A DNA stretch of 64,000 nt from Marinimicrococcus sp033875255 (lineage in GTDB: Bacteria > Pseudomonadota > Alphaproteobacteria > Geminicoccales > Geminicoccaceae): positions 1 through 64,000 of the forward strand of contig JAWZSN010000020.1 in NCBI GenBank assembly GCA_033875255.1, read 5' to 3'. Positions 14,962 through 24,409 of this stretch are shown here, piece after piece. Each line of letters starts with the position of its first letter. Position 1 is the stretch's first letter. The notes under the pieces are model-generated. The model did no database searches, had not been told where the DNA came from, and saw only the letters and a program-made list of their open reading frames with translations. The position numbers and the translations under genes were made by a program.

Positions 14962-17900
14962 TTCCCCTCGCCGGCTGCTCTCACCCGGTTGCGCCCCGAC
15001 GCCTTGGCCAGATAGAGGGCCTCGTCGGCACGGCGGATCAGCTCGTCGAGATCCTCCTCGCCGCGCTGGCTCACGGCCCAGCCGAGGCTCAAGGTGAGCC
15101 GGAAGGTGCCGGTCGCGCCCTCGATCTCGAGGGCGGCCACCGTCGAGCGGATCCGCTCGGCAAAGATGTGCGCCTCGGTGTGGCCGGTGTGCGGCAGCAG
15201 CATGATGAATTCCTCGCCGCCCCAGCGCGCGAACGGCCCGCGTCCGTCGAGCAGCTCGGCGCACCGCCGGCTCACCCGGCGCAGCGCCTCGTCGCCGCCC
15301 TCGTGGCCGAACGCGTCATTGATCCGCTTGAAATGGTCGATGTCGAACAGGAGCAGCGCTGCCGGCGCCCCCTCGGCGCGGGCACGGGCCAGGAACTGCG
15401 CGCCCTGCTCGGTGAAATCGCGGCGATTGCCGGCACCGGTCAGGCCATCGGTGGTCGCCAGCCGCCGCAGCTCCTGCTCGACCCGCTTGAGCTGGGTGAT
15501 CTGCGCCCGCACGATCAGGGTCGAGCCGTCGGCTGTGCGCTGCTCGCGCATATAGTAGGCCTCGCCCTCGATCGCGCCCTCGAAGGGCACGCCGCTGGCC
15601 TGCCGGTGCATCTTGATGCGCCAGTCGAGCCAGGCCTCGAAGGTCATGCCGCGGGTGTCGACCCGGCTGGCGAAGGCTGGCAGGCGCATCAGCTCGACGA
15701 AGCTTCGGCCGAGGATCCCGGCGCTCGAATGGCCGAAGCTCGAGGCGTAGGACTCGTTGCAGAGAACGAGCCGGTCGTCCTTGTCGAACAGGGCGATGCC
15801 GTCGCGCATCACGTTGGTGGCGTCGCGCAGCAGGTCGCGCGAGCGCTCGGCCTCGGCCTTCGAGCGCTCCAGCTCGCCGGTCAGGCGGGCGAGCTCCTCG
15901 TTACGGCTGCGCAGCTCCGCCTCGACCCGCTTGAGATCCGTGACGTTGGTGCGCAGCAGCACCGAATAGCCGCTGCGGGTGCGCTGCTCGCGCACATAGA
16001 GAGCCTCGGCACCGACCCAGTTCTCGAAAGGCGTGCCGTCGGCCCTGCAGTGGCTCGCAAGGCGCCACTCCAGCCACGCCTCGAAGCTCATGCCCCGCAG
16101 GTCGAGCGCCGTGCGGAAGGCCGGCAGGGCCTGCAGCTCGGCGAAGGTCATGCCGCGCAGCGTGGCCGCGGGGGCTCCGTAGGTGCGGGCGAAGGTGTCG
16201 TTGCACAAGGCGAGCCGGTCCTTCGGGTCGAAGACCGCGAACCCGGCGTCCATCACCGCCGTCGCCTCGCGCAGGATGTCGTGGGCGCGCTCGGCCTCCC
16301 GGGTGAGGCGCTCGATCTCTGCCCGGGCCTGCTTTTCCAGCGTGATGTCGCGGCTGTGCCCGACATTGCCGATCAGCTTGCCGTCAATGTCGTGCAGGGG
16401 CGCGCGCAGCGAGCAGAACCAGGCGCGCGAGCCGTCCGGCAGGCGCACATGCTGCTCGGCGATGACCGTATCGCCCTGCTCCAGCAAGGCGCCCGCGTCG
16501 CCACGCAGCTGCGCGGCATCCTCCCCGGTCATGAAGTCGGCGAAGGCGCGCCCGAGCAGCTCCTCGCCGGCGCTCACCCCCATATATTGCGCGGTCGCCT
16601 GGTTGGCTGCCAGGAAGCGTCCGGCGCAGTCGTTGGCGTAGACCAGGTCGGGCAGCGCCTCGATCATGGCGCGATAGATGGCGTTGACGCGGTTGCGCTC
16701 GTCGAGGGCGAGCCGGGCCTCGACCTGCTCGGTGACGTCCATCAGGACGCCGAAACAGTGCTCCGGCCCGTCGTCGCCGGTGCTCAGGAAGCGGCCGCGG
16801 TTGATGACGTGGCGGATCGACCCGTCGGGTCGGCAGACGCGCACCCGCGCCTCGAACTCCGAGCCCGTCACCCGCGCCGTCTCCAGGCTGTCGATCAGGC
16901 TCGGCCGGTCCTCGGGATGGTAGAGGTCGAAGCGGTTTGCCAGGGTGGGTGTGAAGTCGGCCGGATCGAGCCCAGCGATGCGGTAGAGCCCCTGCGACCA
17001 CTGGACGGTGCCGGCCGCCATGTCGCGGTTCCAGTAGCCCATCCGGGCGATGTCGCTGGCGACCTCGAGCTGCTCGGCCTGCCGGCGCAGCCGTGTCTCG
17101 GCCTCGACCCGCCGCGTGACGTCGCGCCCGGTGCCCCGGTAGCCCGTGAAGGTGCCGCTCTCGTCGAACTGCGGATCGCCGCTGGTCTCCAGCCAGACCA
17201 GCCGGCCAGTGGCGTCGCGCCAGGCGAAGGTGAAGTTGCGGAAGGGCCGGCGAGCCTCGAGATCGGCCTTGTGCCGGCGCCATATAGGGTTGCGGTCCGG
17301 GTCGGCGATCCCCGCGAATTCCCAGCGCGTCCGCCCGCGGCTGCTGACGGCCATGCAGGCCGCGGGCGGCGTCTGGCTCACGAAGCGCAGCTCGGCATCC
17401 ATCTCCCACAGCCAGTCGGAGGCTGTCTCGAGGTAGCTGGCGAGGCGCAGCTCGCTTTGCCGCAGGCGCCGCTCGGCCTCGGCGCGGACGGTCACGAACT
17501 CGCTGAACACCAGCACGCCGGTCACCTCGCCGCCGTCGCCGCGTATCGGCTGCGTCTCCCAGCGCACCCGCTCGCGGCTGCCGTCGGGCCGGATGAACAG
17601 CTCGTCCTCGCCATGGAGCGTGGCGCCGGCGAGCGAGCGTGCCAGCGTCTGCCGCCAGCGGCCGGGCGTCTGCGGCAGCAGCTCCTCCTGGCTGCGGCCG
17701 GCCAGGGCGGCTCCCCCTAGCCCGTACTGCTCGATCCAGCGCTGGCTCGCCACGATATAGCGCATGTTCGTATCGAACATGGCGATGGCCACCGGCAGGT
17801 TGCGCACGAAGAGGCGCAGACCGGGCTCGCCGGCGTCCTCGGCCGGCTCGTCCCGGAGCCGCTCGACCAGGCCGCGCCGGTGCGGCCGGTCACGGATCAC

Positions 17901-18194
17901 CGAGAAGGCGAACGCCGCGGCACGGCCCTGCTCGTCGCGCAGCACGAGACGATGCGGGGCGAGGGAAGGGCGGCGCTCGAGCAGGTCGGAGAGGCCGGCC
18001 TCACCGACCCCGGCCGGCAGCCGGGCACGGAAGCCGGCCAGGCTCAGCGAGCCGCGCCGGCGGCCGAGCAGGTGCATTGCCGCATCGCCCGATAGCGTGA
18101 TGCGGGTACGTTCGGGGTTCATCGACCAGCGGCCGATCGTCCCCGTCACCTCGCCGGCTGCTGCCGACGTGAGGAGGCTGCCGCCATCCGTCAT
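14958..18194 (-). CDS. Multi-PAS diguanylate cyclase
   Basis: This 1078-residue signalling protein makes, or senses the need for, the second messenger c-di-GMP. About six to seven PAS-type domains fill residues 1-905. The last two are close copies of each other, both carrying LRDAT/LREAT-x-VM, RGM-FEAWL-WR and YVREQRT or YMREQRT. The C-terminal GGDEF domain (TTDGLTGAGNRRDF, LFDIDHFKRINDAFGHEGGDEAL) has an active-type RWGGEEF site. The product-inhibition RxxD motif expected five residues before it is absent (DGRG instead). No membrane segment is visible, so it should be cytosolic. ATG 18194 or GTG 18200 may start it. It is coupled to the acetyltransferase gene. Confidence 0.92.
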   Translation of the reverse strand: MTDGGSLLTSAAAGEVTGTIGRWSMNPERTRITLSGDAAMHLLGRRRGSLSLAGFRARLPAGVGEAGLSDLLERRPSLAPHRLVLRDEQGRAAAFAFSVIRDRPHRRGLVERLRDEPAEDAGEPGLRLFVRNLPVAIAMFDTNMRYIVASQRWIEQYGLGGAALAGRSQEELLPQTPGRWRQTLARSLAGATLHGEDELFIRPDGSRERVRWETQPIRGDGGEVTGVLVFSEFVTVRAEAERRLRQSELRLASYLETASDWLWEMDAELRFVSQTPPAACMAVSSRGRTRWEFAGIADPDRNPIWRRHKADLEARRPFRNFTFAWRDATGRLVWLETSGDPQFDESGTFTGYRGTGRDVTRRVEAETRLRRQAEQLEVASDIARMGYWNRDMAAGTVQWSQGLYRIAGLDPADFTPTLANRFDLYHPEDRPSLIDSLETARVTGSEFEARVRVCRPDGSIRHVINRGRFLSTGDDGPEHCFGVLMDVTEQVEARLALDERNRVNAIYRAMIEALPDLVYANDCAGRFLAANQATAQYMGVSAGEELLGRAFADFMTGEDAAQLRGDAGALLEQGDTVIAEQHVRLPDGSRAWFCSLRAPLHDIDGKLIGNVGHSRDITLEKQARAEIERLTREAERAHDILREATAVMDAGFAVFDPKDRLALCNDTFARTYGAPAATLRGMTFAELQALPAFRTALDLRGMSFEAWLEWRLASHCRADGTPFENWVGAEALYVREQRTRSGYSVLLRTNVTDLKRVEAELRSRNEELARLTGELERSKAEAERSRDLLRDATNVMRDGIALFDKDDRLVLCNESYASSFGHSSAGILGRSFVELMRLPAFASRVDTRGMTFEAWLDWRIKMHRQASGVPFEGAIEGEAYYMREQRTADGSTLIVRAQITQLKRVEQELRRLATTDGLTGAGNRRDFTEQGAQFLARARAEGAPAALLLFDIDHFKRINDAFGHEGGDEALRRVSRRCAELLDGRGPFARWGGEEFIMLLPHTGHTEAHIFAERIRSTVAALEIEGATGTFRLTLSLGWAVSQRGEEDLDELIRRADEALYLAKASGRNRVRAAGEGK

Positions 18195-18375
18195 GGCCAC
18201 GCTGCACGCATCCTGCCGGCACGGCTCGCGGGTCCTGGGCCATCGGTTCGCGTCACTGGATGTATATCAACTTGAGATGGTTTAGATTTGGTGGTTGTCC
18301 GCGTGATAGTTGCGTCTTTTCCAGCTCGACGCAAGCCGCGGACGCGTGGCGCGACGGTATGTGCCGGGAAGCTGC

Positions 18376-19023
18376 TCAGCGCTCGGGGAAGAGGAAGGGG
18401 TCCGGCTGCCAGCGGCGCAGCGGCACCTGCTCGGCACCCCAGGAGCGGGTCAGCTCGTGGGCATGGACGTCGCTGGCCCCGTGCCGCGTCAAGATGTCCA
18501 AGGCCCGCCGTTCCTGCGGCGGGTCGCCGACCTCCACGAGGAGCAGCAGCCCGCCAGCCTTGACGTGCTCGGCCAGTGTGCGGGCGTGGCGCCTGCCCAG
18601 ATAGCGGGCGAGCCAGGCGCCCAAGGCACCGCCCACGCCGCCCGCCGCGATGGCAGCGGCGACGATTGCGGCGAGGCCGCCGCCGGTCGCCACCACCGCA
18701 CCGGTCGCGGCGAAGCTGCCCACATAGAAGAGCCCGGCAGCGAGGGCCGCCTGGCCCTCGGCGACCTCATGATGCGAGACGAAGGTGCCGATCGGCACGC
18801 GCGGGTCGTCCTCCGCCTCCCGGATGTCCTCGAGCCGGTGGCCGAGCTTGCGCTCGACCGCCTTGCGGCTGGCCATGATGTTGATCTGGGCGCGGTCGAA
18901 ACCCTCGCTCTGCAGGGCGTCGATGGCGTCCTCCAGGGCCAGGGGGTCGGTGAACACGCCGACTGCCTCGTGCACCTGGTAGTCGATCGCCGAGGGATCG
19001 TCGGGAGCGAGAGTCGAGGTCAT
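18376..19023 (-). CDS. Glycine-zipper membrane protein of unknown function
   Basis: The 215-residue protein has an N-terminal cytosolic part (VGVFTDPLALEDAIDALQSEGFDRAQINIMAS), similar in layout to stress proteins that begin with a flavour of the YflT/general-stress fold. A long glycine- and alanine-rich hydrophobic hairpin follows (ATGAVVATGGGLAAIVAAAIAAGGVGGALGAWLA split over about residues 105-140). The C-terminal domain (GGLLLLVEVGDPPQERRALDIL and HGASDVHAHEL) echoes proteins annotated as membrane stress proteins. ATG 19023 has GGAGG upstream. It is a single-gene unit; the function is unknown. Confidence 0.75.
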   Translation of the reverse strand: MTSTLAPDDPSAIDYQVHEAVGVFTDPLALEDAIDALQSEGFDRAQINIMASRKAVERKLGHRLEDIREAEDDPRVPIGTFVSHHEVAEGQAALAAGLFYVGSFAATGAVVATGGGLAAIVAAAIAAGGVGGALGAWLARYLGRRHARTLAEHVKAGGLLLLVEVGDPPQERRALDILTRHGASDVHAHELTRSWGAEQVPLRRWQPDPFLFPER

Positions 19024-19072
19024 GCCAACCTCCGCATTTTCCGGGCGCCCGCGGCGCCGCGATTGATTCTCC

Positions 19073-19078
19073 AGTATA
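19073..19078 (-). promoter_or_regulatory. Possible -10 box of the glycine-zipper gene
   Basis: TATACT on the minus strand lies about 50 bases before ATG 19023 and matches the -10 consensus at five of six positions. The region 16-18 bases further upstream (GTTCCAC) is only a poor -35 match, so this is a weak assignment. Confidence 0.25.
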
Positions 19079-19142
19079 GCGTCAGAGTGCCGCAGTGGAA
19101 CGCCGGTGAGCGGGGGACGCCCGATGCGGCCCTCCGCGTTCC

Positions 19143-20867
19143 TCAGCTCGCCAGAAGCGCGGTATCCAGATCGTCCGGGTCGGCGGTGATGGCGGGCAGG
19201 AGGCCGATCGCCTCGGGGAGGATCTGCCGGATGTAGAAGCGCGCCAGCCCCGGCCAGGCGGCCGCCCCCTGCGTCTCGCCGGCAGCACGGGCACCGCGTG
19301 CCAGGAGAAAGCCTCCGAGCGTGCAGGCGAACAGGCGCAGATAGGGCGTGGCGGCGGCGGCGCGTGCCTCGCTACCGGCCTCCTGGAGATGGCGGGTGGC
19401 GCCTTCGAGGGCGCCAAGCGCCGCCCGCAGGGCTTCCTCGAGGCCGGGTCCGGCCTGCGCCAGCTCGTCCTGCAGCTCCTCGAACAGATCCCAGGGCAGC
19501 CGGCCTTCCGCCATGTCGAGCTTGCGGCCGGCGAGATCGAGCGCCTGGATCCCGTTGGTGCCCTCGTAGATCGGCAGGATGCGGGCGTCACGCAGATGCT
19601 GGGCGGCGCCGGTCTCCTCGATGAAGCCCATACCGCCATGGACCTGCAGCGCCGCCGAGGCGATCTCCTGGGCGAGATCGGTGCACCATGCCTTGACCAG
19701 CGGGGTGAGCAGCGCCACGCGCCCTTCGGCGCTGGCCCGCTCCGCCCCGTCGGCGCTGCGCGCGGCGCGATCGACGAAGCTGCCGGTCCAGTAGGCGAGC
19801 GCCCGCATGGCGGCGATCTGGGCGCGCATCCGCAAGAGGGTGCGGCGCACGTCGGGAAACTCGGCGATCGCCGCCGGGCGGCCATCGCGGCGGCCCTGGA
19901 CCCGCTCGCGGGCATAGGCGAGGGCCTGCTGGTAGGCCCGCTCGGCGAGGCCCAGCCCCTCGTGTCCGACCGCGAGACGCGCATTGTTCATCATGGTGAA
20001 CATGCAGCGCATGCCCTCGTTCTCGGCGCCCAGGAGGTAGCCCACGGCGCCCTCCGCGTCGCCGTAGGACATGACGCAGGTGGGGCTCGCGTGGATGCCC
20101 AGCTTCTCCTCGAGCTTGAGGCAGCGCAGGTCGTTGCGCCGCCCGGGCGCGCCGTTCTCGCCGGGCAGGAACTTCGGCACGATGAACAGCGAGATGCCGC
20201 GGGTGCCCTCGGGCGCTCCGGGCAGCCGGGCCAGCACCATGTGGACGATGTTCTCGGCCAGGTCGTGCTCGCCGAAGGTGATGAAGATCTTCTGGCCGAA
20301 GATGCGGTAGTGCTCGCCGTCGCGCTCGGCGCGGGTCCGCAGCGCCCCCACATCGGAGCCGGCCTGCGGCTCGGTCAGGCACATCGCGCCGGTCCAGCGG
20401 CCCTCGATCATCGGCCGCGCGTAGGTCTCCTTCTGCTCCGGAGTGCCGTGGTGCAGCAGCGCCTCCACGGCACCCTGGGTCAGCAGCGGGCAGAGCTGGA
20501 AGGTCATGTTGGCGGCATTCCAGATGTCCGCCAGCGCCGTGTTGAGGGTCCAGGGCAGGTCCTGCCCGCCCAGCTCCTCGGGGAACACAGCGCCCATCCA
20601 GCCACCCTCGGCGAAGGTGGCATAGGCTTCCTTGAAGCCGGGCGGCGTCCGCACCACGCCGTTCTCGAGAACCGAGCCCACCCGGTCACCGGTCTGGTTG
20701 AGGGGGGCGAGGACATTGGCCGCGAGCCGTCCCGCCTCCTCCAGCACCACGTCGGCGAGATCCGGTGTCGCATGCTCCAGCCCGGGAAGCGCCGAGAGGC
20801 TCTCGAAGCCGGCGATGTTGCGGAGGACGAAGCGGATGTCGTTGAGAGGCGGCGTGAAGGCAGTCAA
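19143..20867 (-). CDS. Acyl-CoA dehydrogenase (DmdC-like)
   Basis: The 574-residue flavoprotein oxidises acyl-CoA thioesters to enoyl-CoA. Its length and sequence match the long acyl-CoA dehydrogenases annotated as 3-methylmercaptopropionyl-CoA dehydrogenase. The TTG at 20867 (GGGGAG seven bases upstream) gives the family's N-terminus, TAFTPPLNDIRFVL; an ATG at 20912 is less likely. FAD/substrate motifs include CLTEPQAGSDVGALRT, QVHGGMGFIEETG and YEGTNGIQALDLAGRK. It is the last gene of the eight-gene catabolic operon, 130 bases after the aldehyde dehydrogenase. DMSP metabolism is not implied; the substrate is unknown. Confidence 0.9.
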   Translation of the reverse strand: MTAFTPPLNDIRFVLRNIAGFESLSALPGLEHATPDLADVVLEEAGRLAANVLAPLNQTGDRVGSVLENGVVRTPPGFKEAYATFAEGGWMGAVFPEELGGQDLPWTLNTALADIWNAANMTFQLCPLLTQGAVEALLHHGTPEQKETYARPMIEGRWTGAMCLTEPQAGSDVGALRTRAERDGEHYRIFGQKIFITFGEHDLAENIVHMVLARLPGAPEGTRGISLFIVPKFLPGENGAPGRRNDLRCLKLEEKLGIHASPTCVMSYGDAEGAVGYLLGAENEGMRCMFTMMNNARLAVGHEGLGLAERAYQQALAYARERVQGRRDGRPAAIAEFPDVRRTLLRMRAQIAAMRALAYWTGSFVDRAARSADGAERASAEGRVALLTPLVKAWCTDLAQEIASAALQVHGGMGFIEETGAAQHLRDARILPIYEGTNGIQALDLAGRKLDMAEGRLPWDLFEELQDELAQAGPGLEEALRAALGALEGATRHLQEAGSEARAAAATPYLRLFACTLGGFLLARGARAAGETQGAAAWPGLARFYIRQILPEAIGLLPAITADPDDLDTALLAS

Positions 20868-20997
20868 CGGATTGCTCCCCGGATGGATGCCGCGCGCGGC
20901 GTCTTGAGGCATCTTCGCGCCGCGCGGTGAGGAATCAAGCGGGGAGCAGCCGGGAGCCAGGCGGCGGGGCGGCGGGCGGGGCCGCCCCGCCGGGCGA

Positions 20998-22437
20998 TCA
21001 GCCGTGGCGGAGCACGATGGTCTTGGTGGCGGTGAACTCGTAGAGCCCCTCGAAGCCCTTCTCGCGGCCGTGGCCGCTGTGCTTGAAGCCGCCGAAGGGA
21101 AGCTCGATGCCGCCGGCGGCGCCGTAGCCGTTGACGAACACCTGGCCCGTCCGCATCGCCCGCGCCATGCGCATGGCGCGGCCGGCGTCGCGGGTCCACA
21201 CGCCGCTCACCAGCCCGAAGGGGCCACCATTGGCGAGCGCCACGGCGTCCGCCTCGTCGGCGAACGGGAAGGCCGCCAGCACCGGCCCGAAGACCTCCTC
21301 GCAGGCCAGGCTGTTGCTGCGCGGCACCTGGCCGAAGAGGGCCGGTCGCACGTAGAAGCCGCCGGCCGGGAGGCCCTCGGCGAGCTGGCCGCGCGCCAGC
21401 ACCGGCAGGCCCTCGGCCTCGGCGCGGTCGATGAAGCCCTGCACGCGCTGCGCCTGCTTGGCGTTGATGAGGGCGCCCAGATCGAGGTCCATCTCGTGGG
21501 AGCCCACGCGGACCTGGGCGAAGCGCTCGGCGATGCGGCCGGTCACCTCGTCGTAGACGCTCTGCTCGACGAGCACGCGCGAGCCCGCCGAGCAGGTCTG
21601 GCCGCCGTTCTGGACGATGGCGTTGACCACCACCGGCACCAGCGCGTCGAGATCGGCATCGGCGAAGATCACCTGGGGCGACTTGCCGCCCAGCTCCAGC
21701 GTGCAGCCGATGTGGTTCCTGGCCGCCGCCTGCTGGACCAGCGTGCCCACCTCGGGGCTGCCGGTGAAGGAGACGAAGTCGATGTCGGGATGGCCGGCCA
21801 GCGGCGCGCCCGCCTCCTCGCCCAGGCCGGTGACGACGTTGAGGGCACCCTCGGGGAAACCCACCTCCAGCGCCAGCTCGGCGATGCGCAGCAGGGTCAG
21901 GCAGGCGTCCTCGGCGGGCTTGGCGACGCAGGCATTGCCGCCGGCGAGCGACGCGCCCACCGAGCGCCCGAAGATCTGCGCGGGGTAGTTCCAGGGCACG
22001 ATGTGCCCGGTGACACCCAGCGGCTCGCGCGTCGTGAAGACGGTGTAGCCCTCGAGGAAGGGGATCTGCTCGCCGTGCAGCTTGTCGGCGGAGGCCCCGT
22101 AGAACTCGAAATAGCGGGCGGTGGCCGTGATGTCGCCGCGCGCCTGGCTCATCGGCTTGCCGGTGTCGCGCGCCTCGAGCTGCGCCAGCTCCTCGTGGTG
22201 CTCGAGCACCGCCAGGCCCAGCTTGTGGAGCAGGCGGCCGCGCTCGACGGCCGGCGTGCGGCCCCAGGCACCCTCGAAGGTGGCGCGCGCCGCGGCGACC
22301 GCCTCGTCGACGTCCTGCTGGCGGCTGCGGGCGATGGCGGCGTAGACCTTGCCGTCGGAGGGGCAGACCATCTCGATGGTCTCGCCCGAGCGGGCGGCCC
22401 GCCAGCGGCCGCCGACGAGGTTCTGGTAAGTGCGCAT
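20998..22437 (-). CDS. NAD(P)-dependent aldehyde dehydrogenase
   Basis: The 479-residue enzyme belongs to the ALDH superfamily, resembling betaine-aldehyde and other small-aldehyde dehydrogenases. It oxidises an aldehyde to the acid with NAD(P). The Rossmann motif region is FTGSPEVGTLV, the catalytic Glu is in LELGGKSPQVIF, and the catalytic Cys is in NGGQTCSAGSR. The C-terminus has ELPFGGFKHSGHGREKGFEGL. It follows the TctA gene by 32 bases, so it probably acts on a product or precursor of the transported substrate. Confidence 0.92.
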   Translation of the reverse strand: MRTYQNLVGGRWRAARSGETIEMVCPSDGKVYAAIARSRQQDVDEAVAAARATFEGAWGRTPAVERGRLLHKLGLAVLEHHEELAQLEARDTGKPMSQARGDITATARYFEFYGASADKLHGEQIPFLEGYTVFTTREPLGVTGHIVPWNYPAQIFGRSVGASLAGGNACVAKPAEDACLTLLRIAELALEVGFPEGALNVVTGLGEEAGAPLAGHPDIDFVSFTGSPEVGTLVQQAAARNHIGCTLELGGKSPQVIFADADLDALVPVVVNAIVQNGGQTCSAGSRVLVEQSVYDEVTGRIAERFAQVRVGSHEMDLDLGALINAKQAQRVQGFIDRAEAEGLPVLARGQLAEGLPAGGFYVRPALFGQVPRSNSLACEEVFGPVLAAFPFADEADAVALANGGPFGLVSGVWTRDAGRAMRMARAMRTGQVFVNGYGAAGGIELPFGGFKHSGHGREKGFEGLYEFTATKTIVLRHG

Positions 22438-22469
22438 GGGTGGTGGGCCCCCGGGAAGCGTCCTGCCGC

Positions 22470-23966
22470 CTAATGCGGCGTCCGCTCGCGGCGTAGCGCC
22501 ATCGCCACGGCGATGGCAAGCAGCACCGCGGTCGCAAGGTAGATGGTGTTGGCGATGGGGCTCGACACCAGGTAGGTCCAGTCGCCGTTGCTGATACTCA
22601 GCGCGCGGCGCAGGTTGAACTCCATGGCCTCGCCCAAGAGCAGGCCCAGCACCACCGGGACGAGCGAGATCTCGAGCTTGCGCAGCACGTAGCCGAACAC
22701 GCCGAAGCCGATCATCATGTAGAGATCGAACGTGCTGTGGCTGATCGAGTAGACGCCCACGAAGCTCGCCATCACCACGATGGGCATCAAGAGCCAGTAG
22801 GGCAGGGCGAGCAGGCGGGTGAAGATGCCCACCAGCGGCAGGTTGAGGATCACCAGCACCACGTTGGCGAGATAAAGCGCGGCGATCAGCCCCCAGACCA
22901 GCTCGGGCTGCTTCTCGAAGAGCAGCGGGCCCGGCGTGATGTTGAGGGTGATGAGCATCGCCAGCATCACCGCGGTGGTGCCGCTGCCCGGCACGCCCAG
23001 GGTCAGCATCGGCACCAGCGCCCCGCCGGCGGCAGCGTTGTTGCCGGCCTCCGGCGCCGCGACACCCCTGGGATCGCCTTTGCCGAACGTGTCGTTGCGG
23101 TTGGAGATGCGGCGCTCGAAGACATAGGCCAGAAAGCTGCCGAGCGAGGCGCCGGCACCGGGCAGCACGCCGGCGATGAAGCCCACCACGCTGTTGCGGA
23201 GCATCGCCCCGAACGAGCGCCACACGTCGCGGTAGGCGCCGCGCATGCTGCCGACCTCGACCCGCGGCTGGTGGGTGCCGGCCGGCCGCTCGAGGAAGAT
23301 CAGGAACTCGCTGATGGCAAAGAGCCCGACGATGGCGACGATGAAGTCGACACCGTCATAGAGATGGTAGCTGTCGAAGGTGAAGCGCGGGATGCCGGTG
23401 GCCGGGTCGAGTCCCACGGTGCCGATGGCCAGGCCGATCATCGCGGCCAGCAGGGTCTTGGCGGGGTTGGCGCCGGTGATGCCGCCGATGGTGGCGAAGG
23501 CCAGCACGTAGAGGGCGAAATATTCGGCCGGGCCGAAATGGATGGCGGCCCGGGCGAGGAGGGGCGCAAAGAGGGTGAGGCCCACCGTGGCCAGCGTGCC
23601 GCCGACGAAGGAGGCCACGCCGGAGACCGCCAGGGCCGAGGCGGCGCGGCCGCTCCGCGCCATGGGGTAGCCGTCCAGCGTGGTCATCACGGCGGGCTCG
23701 TCGCCGGGGATGTTCAAGAGGATGCTCGAGATCCGGCCGCCATACATGGTGCCGTAATAGACGCTCGAGAGCAGGATCAGCGCCGCGGTGGGCGAGAGCT
23801 GGAGGCTGAAGGCCAGCGGGATGAGGATCGCCACGCCGTTGACCGGTCCGATGCCGGGCAGGGCGCCGACCAGCGTGCCGATGAAGGCGCCGAAGAAGCC
23901 CAGCGCCAGGTGGAGCGGCTGAAGGGCCACCCCGAAGCCGTAGAAAAGGGCATTCAGCGTGTCCAT
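22470..23966 (-). CDS. tctA: Tripartite tricarboxylate transporter, large membrane subunit TctA
   Basis: This 498-residue integral membrane protein has about a dozen hydrophobic segments. It carries the TctA signature near the N-terminus (GTLVGALPGIGPVNGVAILIP) and the repeated glycine/proline motif GFIAGVLPGAGASLGSFLAY. With TctB and TctC it forms a sodium- or proton-driven, binding-protein-dependent importer of carboxylates. It starts four bases after tctB. The substrate is not predictable from sequence; the neighbouring CoA-transferase and lyase suggest a dicarboxylate or hydroxyacid. Confidence 0.95.
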   Translation of the reverse strand: MDTLNALFYGFGVALQPLHLALGFFGAFIGTLVGALPGIGPVNGVAILIPLAFSLQLSPTAALILLSSVYYGTMYGGRISSILLNIPGDEPAVMTTLDGYPMARSGRAASALAVSGVASFVGGTLATVGLTLFAPLLARAAIHFGPAEYFALYVLAFATIGGITGANPAKTLLAAMIGLAIGTVGLDPATGIPRFTFDSYHLYDGVDFIVAIVGLFAISEFLIFLERPAGTHQPRVEVGSMRGAYRDVWRSFGAMLRNSVVGFIAGVLPGAGASLGSFLAYVFERRISNRNDTFGKGDPRGVAAPEAGNNAAAGGALVPMLTLGVPGSGTTAVMLAMLITLNITPGPLLFEKQPELVWGLIAALYLANVVLVILNLPLVGIFTRLLALPYWLLMPIVVMASFVGVYSISHSTFDLYMMIGFGVFGYVLRKLEISLVPVVLGLLLGEAMEFNLRRALSISNGDWTYLVSSPIANTIYLATAVLLAIAVAMALRRERTPH

Positions 23967-23970
23967 GCGA

Positions 23971-24399
23971 TCACCAGGCGAGGAGGCCGAGGGGCAAAGG
24001 CAGGCCGAGGAGCGGGTCGAACAGCGTCCACAGGCCCGCGCCCAGACCGATGCCGGTGAGCAGGCTGGCGCGCCAGCGCGCCCCCAGCTCGCGGGCGAGC
24101 AGCGTCACCGCAAGGAAGGTCGCCAGCGGAAAGCCCAGATCCTCGAGGAGCAGGGCGTAGAGCACCAGGACCAGGAGCGCGTTCAGCTGCCGCAGCAGCA
24201 CGCGGGCACGGGGCCAGGCGGGCTCGGCGTCGGGCCGCACCACCAGCACCAGCGCGAAGAGGCCCAGCGGCACCGCCACGATGCGCGGGAACGCCGCCGG
24301 CCCGAGCGGGTCGCCGAAACCCTGCTCATAGCCGCCGGCGACGATCCCGTACACGAGGGCGATCGCGGCGAGCAGAAGTCCCGCGATCCGGTCGCTCAC
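23971..24399 (-). CDS. tctB: Tripartite tricarboxylate transporter, small membrane subunit TctB
   Basis: The 142-residue protein has four hydrophobic segments (IAGLLLAAIALVYGIVAG, FPRIVAVPLGLFALVLVV, LNALLVLVLYALLLEDLGF, LLTGIGLGAGLWTLFD). This, together with the FGDPLGPAAFPR and DLGFPLAT motifs, is typical of TctB. It sits between the binding protein gene (11-base gap) and tctA (4-base gap). Its role in transport is to support TctA; the mechanism is poorly understood. Confidence 0.9.
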   Translation of the reverse strand: MSDRIAGLLLAAIALVYGIVAGGYEQGFGDPLGPAAFPRIVAVPLGLFALVLVVRPDAEPAWPRARVLLRQLNALLVLVLYALLLEDLGFPLATFLAVTLLARELGARWRASLLTGIGLGAGLWTLFDPLLGLPLPLGLLAW

Positions 24400-24409
24400 T
24401 TCCGGCTGC

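Noticed and set aside
15168..17720. An 850-codon plus-strand frame opposite the PAS/GGDEF gene
   Set aside because: The minus-strand gene has full domain matches. The plus-strand product has no domain and is the antisense shadow common at this GC content.
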